From JBCBSZ01 sp039197885 (lineage in GTDB: Bacteria > Actinomycetota > Acidimicrobiia > Acidimicrobiales > Poriferisodalaceae), in contig JBCCTY010000070.1 in assembly GCA_039197885.1 (NCBI GenBank), positions 1 through 15,864 on the forward strand: a stretch of 15,864 nt of DNA, read 5' to 3'. This document shows positions 6,593 to 12,784 of the stretch, piece by piece. Under the pieces are notes generated by a model, which worked only from the letters and a program-made list of their open reading frames with translations, was not told the origin of the DNA and did not search any database. Each line of letters opens with the position of its first letter. Position 1 is the stretch's first letter. Both the position numbers and the translations under genes were made by a program.

Positions 6593-7420
6593 ATGACACG
6601 GATCCTCGATCACGGCGGACGGACCGTCGACCGGGTGGCGACGGTGGCCTCGATCCGCGGCCTGCGTGCCGCGGGTCGTCGCTTCGCGCAGGTCACCGCG
6701 GGGACGGCCGAGGAGGCGGCGGCCGCCGAGGAGGCCGGCATCGAGATGCTCGTGTGCATGGCGCAGGCCGTCCCCGCCCTCCGAGAGGGAAGCGAGCGCT
6801 GCTTCGTGACCGCGGCGATCGACTTCGGCGGTGAGGTCACCCTCGACGATCTGCTCGGCACCGCGCTCACCGCGCTGTCCGAGGGGGCCGATGCCGTCAT
6901 CACCGCCCGGCGGACCGAGGCCATCGAGCTGCTCGCGAAGGAGGACATCCCGGTGATGGCCCACCTGGGCTTCGTCCCCAAGAAGTCGTCGCTGCTCGGT
7001 GGCGTGCGCAGCGTCGGCAAGACGGCGACCGAAGCGGTGGCGCTCTGGGATCGCTTCCGCGAGGTCGAGGACGCCGGCGCGTTCGCCGTCGAGTGCGAGC
7101 TCATCCCGGCGAACGTGATGACCGAGATCCGGCGGCGGACGTCGATGGCCACGATCTCGCTCGGCTCGGGGCCCGAGGCCGATGTGGTGTTCCTCTTCAC
7201 CAGCGACATCTGTGGCGAGAGCGAGCACCGCCCTCGCCACGCCCGGCAGTACGCCGATCTGGCGGCCCTGCACCGCCGGATCGCCGAGGAGCGGGTCAGG
7301 GCGCTGACCGAGTTCCGTTCGGACGTCGCCGGGGGCGCGTTCCCGGAGGACGCCGAGCTCGTCGTCGCCCCGGACACCGAGGTCGACGAGCTCCGGCGCC
7401 TCCTCGACGAGCGTCGCTAG
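6593..7420 (+). CDS. PanB-like (ketopantoate hydroxymethyltransferase superfamily) protein, divergent
   Basis: The 275-residue protein follows the TIM-barrel order of PanB: TAGT near 35-38, AEEAGIEMLV near 45-54, IPVMAHLGFVP at 119-129, LGGVRSVGK at 135-143, and AGAFAVECELIP at 161-172, where Glu169 aligns with the catalytic Glu. It is clearly degenerate. The metal-binding VGDS motif reads VCMA, and the second metal Asp (in the VADxPF region) reads AAIDF, with Ala at the Asp position. About 20 residues between these motifs, the VTxxxMxxH region of true PanB, are missing. The KxEGG strand reads TARR. Normal Mg2+-dependent hydroxymethyl transfer is therefore unlikely. Genome annotation would probably call it PanB; I expect a different reaction or a regulatory role. 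The start follows a weak GGAG; its stop overlaps the convergent SDR stop. Confidence 0.7.
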   Translation: MTRILDHGGRTVDRVATVASIRGLRAAGRRFAQVTAGTAEEAAAAEEAGIEMLVCMAQAVPALREGSERCFVTAAIDFGGEVTLDDLLGTALTALSEGADAVITARRTEAIELLAKEDIPVMAHLGFVPKKSSLLGGVRSVGKTATEAVALWDRFREVEDAGAFAVECELIPANVMTEIRRRTSMATISLGSGPEADVVFLFTSDICGESEHRPRHARQYADLAALHRRIAEERVRALTEFRSDVAGGAFPEDAELVVAPDTEVDELRRLLDERR

Positions 7421-8187
7421 AAGGCGACCCGCCGGGTGAAGCCACCGTCGACGACGACGTTCTGACCGGTGACCCACGAGGCGGCGGGGCTGGCGAGGAA
7501 CGCCGCGACCCGGGCGACCTCCTCGGGCTCGCCCATCCGGCCCGAGGGGTGGTGCTCGACGTTCTCGCGGTAGTAGTCGGGGAGCCGTTGCTCGATGTAG
7601 CCCCACGAGCCGTCGGCGATGTAGATCGGTCCGGGGCTGACCGCGTTGGCTCGGATGCCGTCGGCGGCGTACTCCTGGGCGAGGGTGCTGATCCAGTTGA
7701 GCAGTGCGGCCTTCATGGCCCCGTAGCTCAGGCCACCGCCCGGGTAGCCGTGGTACTCGACCGCGGTGATGGTGGCGAGCTGCACGAAGGCGGCGGCGTC
7801 CGAGGCCTTCAGGTGTTCCTCGGCTGCGTCGAACAGCGTGACGGAGGAGAGGACGTCGACCTCGAAGTTCTTCCGCCAGCCCTCCGGTGTGCGGGGGATG
7901 CCACCCAGGGCCGAGGCGTTGGAGATGACGATGTCGATCCCGCCGAGCGCCTCGGCCGACTCGGCGACCCAGGCGGCCAGCCGGTCGTGGTCTCCGGCGT
8001 CGGCTGCTGCGCCCACGACCGTGCCGCGATCGGAGAGCTCGGCGAGCGCGGTGGCCACGCCCTCCTCGGAGCGGGCGCAGAGCGCCACCGAGGCGCCCTC
8101 GTCGAGCAGCACCTCGACGATCCGGCGTCCGATGCCGCGGGTCCCCCCGGTGATGATCGCCCGTCGTCCGCTCAGCCCCAGGTCCAT
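7417..8187 (-). CDS. SDR family NAD(P)-dependent oxidoreductase
   Basis: The 256-residue protein is a classical-size short-chain dehydrogenase. The cofactor motif TGGTRGIG is at 13-20, the SNAS motif (normally NNAG) at 89-92, YGAMK with Tyr155 and Lys159 is the catalytic pair, and the C-terminus has VTGQNVVVDGGF. The usual catalytic Ser is replaced by Thr (Thr141, or Thr139) and the usual active-site Asn by Asp111, so it is an atypical member. The substrate is unknown. The ATG at 8185-8187 was chosen because the Rossmann motif begins 12 residues later and a TAGGGT box is 7 nt upstream; the longer frame to 8499 has an Arg-rich non-coding-like extension over the USP gene. Both genes ending here use the same CTAG for their stops. 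Confidence 0.9.
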   Translation of the reverse strand: MDLGLSGRRAIITGGTRGIGRRIVEVLLDEGASVALCARSEEGVATALAELSDRGTVVGAAADAGDHDRLAAWVAESAEALGGIDIVISNASALGGIPRTPEGWRKNFEVDVLSSVTLFDAAEEHLKASDAAAFVQLATITAVEYHGYPGGGLSYGAMKAALLNWISTLAQEYAADGIRANAVSPGPIYIADGSWGYIEQRLPDYYRENVEHHPSGRMGEPEEVARVAAFLASPAASWVTGQNVVVDGGFTRRVAF

Positions 8188-8194
8188 GACCGGG

Positions 8195-8200
8195 ACCCTA
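8195..8200 (-). promoter_or_regulatory. Candidate -10 element (TAGGGT), leaderless, for the SDR gene
   Basis: On the minus strand TAGGGT ends 7 nt before the ATG at 8187, with no Shine-Dalgarno sequence. The 68-bp gap is shared with the divergent stress-protein gene. Confidence 0.5.
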
Positions 8201-8255
8201 GTGGTCGGGACCTTCTGCCCTGCCGAGAGCGTCGTGCGGGGCGAATCATGAGGGC

Positions 8256-8903
8256 ATGGGCTGGTTGCTGTTGGGGGCCATCCTGTGGGCCGCGACCGGG
8301 CTCGGCGTCGCGCTGTGGCAGCGACGCCGTGGCCACCACCTGCTCGTCTGGGCGTTGCTCGGCATCGCCTGGGGCCCGGTGACCTACGCGCTCGCAGTCG
8401 ACGCCGAACGCCGGATGCCGACGTACCGGGAGATGTCGCGCACCCCCGTGCCGGGCGCCGGCCAGGTCGACGTCCTGATCGGCGTCGACGGGTCGGCACG
8501 CAGTGTCGCCGCGGCGCAGGAGGCGCTCGCGCTCCTCGGCGACCGATGCGGGCGGGTCACGCTCGCCACCGTGATCGCCCGCGAGGGCGGGTTGGATCCG
8601 AGCCTCGGGCGGGCCGAGGCCACCGCCCGCCTCGAGTCGTTCGCGGACGAGCTCGATCGTGACGGGGTCGGGACCGTGGTCGTCACCGGTTCCCCCGGTC
8701 CGGCGCTGGCCGAGCTCGCCGAGGAGGACGGCTACGACGTCGTGGTCATCGGCGCCAAGGGCAGCGGTCTGAGCCGGCGGCTCCTCGGCAGCGCGGCCCA
8801 ACAGCTGATCGCGACCAGCCCGACGGCGGTCCTGGTCGGTGGTCGATCCGAGCGTGACGGCGAGGGCGGGGTGGGGCCGGGGGAGACGCTGCACCCGACC
8901 TGA
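8256..8903 (+). CDS. Membrane-anchored universal stress protein (UspA domain)
   Basis: The 215-residue protein has two predicted membrane helices (about 2-20 and 28-47, split by QRRRGHH) followed by a Usp domain from about 70 to 196. The Usp domain begins VDVLIGVDGSARS, with Asp78 in the usual nucleotide-contact position. It ends with GAKGSG (from 166), then LLGS and a final TAVLV strand. The phosphate-binding run has 8 rather than the usual 9 residues between GxxG and GS, so ATP binding is likely but not certain. Usp domains sense or respond to stress; the anchor would keep this one at the inner membrane face. Start: ATG at 8256, with only an imperfect AATCAT box 6 nt upstream and no strong Shine-Dalgarno. 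A phosphorylase gene follows after 46 bp. Confidence 0.85.
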   Translation: MGWLLLGAILWAATGLGVALWQRRRGHHLLVWALLGIAWGPVTYALAVDAERRMPTYREMSRTPVPGAGQVDVLIGVDGSARSVAAAQEALALLGDRCGRVTLATVIAREGGLDPSLGRAEATARLESFADELDRDGVGTVVVTGSPGPALAELAEEDGYDVVVIGAKGSGLSRRLLGSAAQQLIATSPTAVLVGGRSERDGEGGVGPGETLHPT

Positions 8904-8934
8904 CAGCGCGCGGTCGGTGACCGCAGGCCGGAAG

Positions 8935-8940
8935 TACCCT
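8935..8940 (+). promoter_or_regulatory. Candidate -10 element (TACCCT) for the GH13 gene
   Basis: TACCCT ends 9 nt before the ATG at 8950, giving a leader of 0-3 nt. It supports 8950 as the start rather than upstream GTG codons in the same frame. Confidence 0.45.
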
Positions 8941-8949
8941 GCGCCGATC

Positions 8950-10665
8950 ATGCTGGTCGCCGAACGTGTGCAATCGCACCTCCGCCTCGTCTACCCCCGT
9001 GTCGACGTGGCCGAGCTGACCGGCCGGGTGCTCGCGGTGATGGGCATCGATCCCGCAGCCGAGGTCGCCGACCCGGGGCCGCTCTGGAGCGAGCGGGACT
9101 CGGTCCTCATCACCTACGGCGACACGATCACGTCGCCCGACGAGGCGCCGCTCGCGACCCTGCGTCGGTTCGTGGCCGAGCGGTTGGGTGACTGCTGCAC
9201 CGCCGTCCACGTCCTGCCGCTGTTCCCGTTCTCGAGCGACGACGGCTTCGCGATCGTCGACTACCACGCGGTGCGCGACGACCTCGGGGACTGGCCCGAC
9301 GTCGCGGCCATCGCCGCAACTCCCGGCCTCATGATCGACCTCGTGCTCAACCACTGCTCGTCGCGGTCGGACTGGTTCGGGCAGTTCGAGCGCGGTGAGG
9401 AGCCGGGACGGTCCTACTTCCGCACAGCGGAACCCGACGACGACCTCAGTGCCGTCGTCCGACCTCGCGCGCTGCCCCTGCTCCGCGAGACCGAGACCAC
9501 CGAGGGGCTCCGACACGTCTGGTGCACCTTCTCCCACGATCAGGTCGACCTCGACTGGGCCAACCCCGACCTGCTCTGCGAGATGCTCGGCGTGATGCGT
9601 CGTTACCTCGACGTCGGCACCCGCTTCCTCCGGCTCGACGCGGTGGCCTACGTCTGGAAGCGGCCGGGGACCGGCTCGATCCACCTCCCCGAGACCCACG
9701 AGATCGTGAAGCTCATCCGGACCCTCGTCGACGCCGCGGCGCCGGGCACGGTGCTCGTCACCGAGACCAACGTGCCCAACCGCGAGAACCTCAAGTACTT
9801 CGGCCAGGGCGACGAGGCCCACGTCATCTACAACTTCAGCCTGCCGCCGTTGCTCCTCGACGCGCTCTGGTCCGGGCACTCCCGCCACCTCTCGACCTGG
9901 ATGATGTCGATGCCGCCGGCCCGAGACGGCAGCGCCTACCTCAACTTCCTGGCCAGTCACGACGGCATCGGGTTGCGCCCGGCCGAGGGGCTCCTCGAGC
10001 CCGACGAGGTCGACCGGATGGTCGACACCGCACGGTCGACCGGTGGTCTCGTCTCGACGTTCGACTCCCCGACCGGGCCCCGGCCCTACGAGCTCAACCT
10101 GTCGCTCTTCGAGGCGCTCTCGCGGACCCACGACGGTCCCGACGAGCATCACCTCGCCCGGTTCACCTGCGCCCACGCCATCATGCTCGCGCTCGAAGGG
10201 ATCCCCGCCGTCTACGTCCACTCCCTCCTCGGCACCCCCAACGACCACGCAGCGGTGGAGGACCGGGGTCACCATCGTGCGATCAATCGGAGCAGGCTCA
10301 CGCTCGTCGAGGTCGAGGCCGCCCTCGACGGCACCGGCACCCGTGCCGCGGCCTTCCGGGCGATCCGCCACCTCCTGCGCGTGCGGTCGGAGCATCCGGC
10401 CTTCCACCCGAACGCCACCCAGTTCACCCTCCACCTCGGCTCCGACCTCTTCGGGTGTTGGCGTCAGGCCCGCGACCGATCCAGCAGCGTCTTCGCCGTC
10501 TCGAACGTCACGGCGAACCCGGTCACGCTGCCGTTGTCGGCGCTCAACCTGACGGTCACCGACACCTGGACCGACCTGCAGTCCGGTCTCGTCCTCGACG
10601 TCGACGACGAGACGATCGGTCTCGAGCCCTATGCCTCGAGGTGGATCGCGAGCACCCCGGCCTGA
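8950..10665 (+). CDS. GH13_18 sugar phosphorylase (glucosylglycerate or sucrose phosphorylase type)
   Basis: The 571-residue protein has the family signature in order: ITYGDT near 56, HVLPLFPFSSDDGF near 92-105, DLVLNHCSS near 135, RPR..PLL, then WCTFSHDQVDLDWANP, RLDAVAY with nucleophile Asp230, VTETNVPN with acid/base Glu272, and ASHDGIG with Asp338. Family 13 subfamily 18 enzymes use phosphate to split a glucoside into glucose 1-phosphate and the acceptor. Members act on sucrose, sucrose 6-phosphate, glucosylglycerate or glucosylglycerol. The glucosyl-3-phosphoglycerate synthase gene about 3.6 kb away favours glucosylglycerate, but this is inference. It is cytoplasmic, with no signal peptide. 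The start was set by the -10 box; the frame extends 37 codons further upstream into the stress-protein gene. Confidence 0.88.
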   Translation: MLVAERVQSHLRLVYPRVDVAELTGRVLAVMGIDPAAEVADPGPLWSERDSVLITYGDTITSPDEAPLATLRRFVAERLGDCCTAVHVLPLFPFSSDDGFAIVDYHAVRDDLGDWPDVAAIAATPGLMIDLVLNHCSSRSDWFGQFERGEEPGRSYFRTAEPDDDLSAVVRPRALPLLRETETTEGLRHVWCTFSHDQVDLDWANPDLLCEMLGVMRRYLDVGTRFLRLDAVAYVWKRPGTGSIHLPETHEIVKLIRTLVDAAAPGTVLVTETNVPNRENLKYFGQGDEAHVIYNFSLPPLLLDALWSGHSRHLSTWMMSMPPARDGSAYLNFLASHDGIGLRPAEGLLEPDEVDRMVDTARSTGGLVSTFDSPTGPRPYELNLSLFEALSRTHDGPDEHHLARFTCAHAIMLALEGIPAVYVHSLLGTPNDHAAVEDRGHHRAINRSRLTLVEVEAALDGTGTRAAAFRAIRHLLRVRSEHPAFHPNATQFTLHLGSDLFGCWRQARDRSSSVFAVSNVTANPVTLPLSALNLTVTDTWTDLQSGLVLDVDDETIGLEPYASRWIASTPA

Positions 10666-10686
10666 GCCGGTCGGGTCGTCGCTCAG
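10662..10686. terminator. Candidate terminator hairpin between GH13 gene and DinB gene
   Basis: CTGAGC (10662-10667) and GCTCAG (10681-10686) form a perfect 6-bp inverted repeat around a 13-nt loop. It sits where the two convergent genes end, and each arm contains one of the two stop codons. No T-tract is present, so it is tentative. Confidence 0.35.
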
Positions 10687-11393
10687 CCCATCCGGTCGAG
10701 GTCGCGGCGGGCGTAGCGCAGGTGCTGGAAGTGCTCCTCGAACACGACGCCGATGCAGTCGTGCACGGCACCGGGCTCGTGCTCGATCACGTCGACGATC
10801 TTGGCGAGATCGTCGTCGGTGATGGCCCCCAACCGCTCGTCGAGGAGCCGCGAACGGTCGCGCCACGCCTCCACGGCGGTGGAGAGGTCGGCCTCGGCGC
10901 CGGTGTCGAGGCCGGGCCAGTCGACGTCGACCGAGCCGGAGTTGGGGATCCCGAGGGGATGGAACGAGCCGCCGGTGACCGGCACCGTGAACCACTTGTC
11001 GATGCCGAACACGAGGTGGCGGATGGTCTCGGCGATGGACCACTCGCCGTCGACCGATCGTCGCTGATCGTCCGGGTCGAGCGCGCGGGCCCGCTCGATG
11101 GTCCCGGCCCACGCACCGCTGAACGCCTCCCAGCCACGACGTGCGCCGTGCGGGTCCGTGGGTGCGAGCCGTGAGCGCAGCGCGAACCACGGGTCGCGCT
11201 CGTTCACGAAGGCGGTCACGTCGACCCCGTTCACGACCAGCCGGTCGATCCGGGCGTCCACGGAGACGTCGTGGAGCCGGGCGTGGGTGATCGTCGATCC
11301 CGACAGGTCGACGTCGCGGAAGAGTGCCCGCTGGAGGTCGACGCCCCAGAACACGGCGTCGCTCAGGTCCCGGTACTCGAACTCCTCGGCCAT
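10683..11393 (-). CDS. Pentapeptide-repeat/DinB-domain fusion protein
   Basis: The 236-residue protein has two parts. Residues 9-50 show the A/L-x-x-x-x rhythm of pentapeptide repeats (DLSDAVFWGVDLQRALFRDV and onward), too short for a full DNA-mimic helix. Residues 85-235 look like a DinB_2 four-helix bundle, with His126 in IRHL and His221/His224 in EEHFQH as candidate metal ligands. DinB-like enzymes include thiol-S-transferases that use mycothiol or bacillithiol; a mycothiol-linked role is plausible in an actinobacterium but not shown. The ATG at 11391-11393 has GGGAG upstream. The gene begins 31 nt after the Excalibur gene on the same strand, so the two probably form an operon. Confidence 0.82.
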   Translation of the reverse strand: MAEEFEYRDLSDAVFWGVDLQRALFRDVDLSGSTITHARLHDVSVDARIDRLVVNGVDVTAFVNERDPWFALRSRLAPTDPHGARRGWEAFSGAWAGTIERARALDPDDQRRSVDGEWSIAETIRHLVFGIDKWFTVPVTGGSFHPLGIPNSGSVDVDWPGLDTGAEADLSTAVEAWRDRSRLLDERLGAITDDDLAKIVDVIEHEPGAVHDCIGVVFEEHFQHLRYARRDLDRMG

Positions 11394-11424
11394 CGATCGA
11401 GTCTCCCAGCCCGGCGCCCGCCGA

Positions 11425-11937
11425 TCAGCCGTTGTCGCAGCCGATCCCGTTGCCGTCGCGATCGAGATCGAACGGATCGGACGAGCCGAGCAGCTCGACC
11501 CGACCGGTGTAGTTCGGCCCGTTGCCCGACCCGCTGGCGCAGTCGTAGTCGCCGGCCCCGATCGCGAGGCACCCCGTGTACGCCGGATGGCACTCGTCGC
11601 CGGGCGCGACGTCGGCCCGCGCCGGTGGTGCGGTGGCAGATGGCGTGGTGGCGGGTGGTGCGGTGGTCGGCGGTGCGGTGACGGGTGGTGTGGTGGTCGG
11701 CGTCGTGGTGGACCGCACGGTCGCCGGCGGTGAGGTGCTGCTCGATGACGTCGTGCTCACCGATTCCACGAGCCGGGCCGGTGCCTCGGTGCGGTCGACG
11801 ATCGCCTCGACGGTCTCGTCCGATGCGTCGCTTGCGGTGCTGACCACCGCGAGGACCGCGACGCCAGCGATCACGACCTTCCAGCTCCGTGGCCACTGCG
11901 TCGGCCGACGTGCGGTTCGTCCCACCACCCGCACCAC
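11425..11937 (-). CDS. Excalibur calcium-binding domain protein, membrane-anchored
   Basis: The 170-residue protein has a basic N-terminus, one hydrophobic segment (about 20-34) and a Thr/Pro/Ser-rich spacer (about 60-105), an extracellular wall-spanning style linker. The C-terminal domain (115-170) has four Cys (116, 123, 133, 167) and the Excalibur calcium motif D-x-D-x-DGNGIGC (157-167). It is probably an exported or membrane-tethered surface protein whose C-terminus binds calcium. The start is uncertain. Tandem GTG codons at 11935-11937 and 11932-11934 follow a TACCGT box 12 nt upstream, and another tandem GTG pair occurs two codons further on. It lies upstream of the DinB gene in the same direction. 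Confidence 0.8.
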   Translation of the reverse strand: MVRVVGRTARRPTQWPRSWKVVIAGVAVLAVVSTASDASDETVEAIVDRTEAPARLVESVSTTSSSSTSPPATVRSTTTPTTTPPVTAPPTTAPPATTPSATAPPARADVAPGDECHPAYTGCLAIGAGDYDCASGSGNGPNYTGRVELLGSSDPFDLDRDGNGIGCDNG

Positions 11938-11949
11938 CCCCCCCGGGGG

Positions 11950-11955
11950 ACGGTA
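11950..11955 (-). promoter_or_regulatory. Candidate -10 element (TACCGT) for the Excalibur/DinB operon
   Basis: On the minus strand TACCGT ends 12 nt before the first GTG, separated from it by a G-run. A very short leader is predicted. The rest of the 185-bp gap (11938-12122) shows no gene I can support. Confidence 0.4.
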
Positions 11956-12122
11956 GGGGGATCGAGGACTCCGCGGTAGCGCTGCTCGCGCTCAGCGTGA
12001 CAGGCTGCGCCTCAGCCCTGTTGGTCGACCCGGCGGAACCGCCGCGGGTCGACGTGGCGCCTACGAGGCCGAACGTGGCGATCCCCGAGCCGCCGGCCAC
12101 GGGGACGGGTCGCCGGCGTCGC

Positions 12123-12707
12123 TCAGGCCGGGAACGCCGCCTGGCGGACGGCCGATGCGATCGCCTCGGCGTCGCCGGTCGGATCCACGGCCCGGGTGAG
12201 CCGATCCGCCTCCGGCGCGTACCGGACCCGGTCCTCGATCTCGTGGGTGGCGTCGGGGTCGTCGTCGACGATCTGCAGCTCGAGGAACCCGCGCTCGTCG
12301 TCTCGGTCGACGCATACGAAGTGCGTGGCGAGGGGGTGGCCGTCGGCGTGCTCGGGGCGCAACGTCACCGTCGTATCGGGTTCCTCGGGACGGCCTCGGC
12401 GTCGCCCGTCGGCACGCTCGACTCGCATCGACAGCGGGGGATGCGACACCGCCTCGGCCAGCGCAGCGACGAAGCGCTCGTCGGGTTCGGACGTGATCCG
12501 GCCGTCGTGCTCCTGGGCGATGCCGAGGAGGATCCACCCGCCCAGCGCGACCCCGGTCGAGCGGATCGGCGGCCGACCTGCGACGACGGCGACCACCGTG
12601 GTGAACGCGGCACCCACGCCGACGGCGGCGACCCGGTACGGCCCGTCGATCGTCGACTCCCAGGCGTGGAACCACCGGTGGACCGGCCGGAGGAGGTGCT
12701 CGATCAC
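12123..12707 (-). CDS. Hypothetical two-helix membrane protein
   Basis: The 194-residue product is not recognised. Third codon positions are strongly G/C, supporting real coding. Two hydrophobic segments (about 25-43 and 50-63) near the N-terminus are followed by a soluble acidic C-terminal domain of about 130 residues. That domain is rich in Asp, Glu and Arg, with a strand-like stretch around HFVCVDRD and LELQIVDDD. The start is uncertain: I prefer the GTG at 12705-12707, because the extension to an ATG at 12780-12782 is Pro/Ser/Thr-rich and would leave only 2 bp to the divergent transporter gene. No clear Shine-Dalgarno or -10 box marks either start. Its C-terminal domain probably faces the cytoplasm; a role with the neighbouring transporter is possible but unproven. 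Confidence 0.65.
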   Translation of the reverse strand: MIEHLLRPVHRWFHAWESTIDGPYRVAAVGVGAAFTTVVAVVAGRPPIRSTGVALGGWILLGIAQEHDGRITSEPDERFVAALAEAVSHPPLSMRVERADGRRRGRPEEPDTTVTLRPEHADGHPLATHFVCVDRDDERGFLELQIVDDDPDATHEIEDRVRYAPEADRLTRAVDPTGDAEAIASAVRQAAFPA

Positions 12708-12784
12708 CGACGAACCCGACGACGGCGTCGAGCTGGTAGTCCTGATCGAAGGGAACTGCGACGGCGGCGGACGGACGGACATCG

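Noticed and set aside
8746..11190. 814-codon minus-strand frame antisense to the GH13 gene
   Set aside because: Shadow frame; the plus-strand GH13_18 protein has all catalytic motifs.
11937..11949. C-run/G-run before the Excalibur gene resembling a third CsoR box
   Set aside because: It lacks the TAC...GTA ends and has uneven arms, so it does not match the two real candidates.
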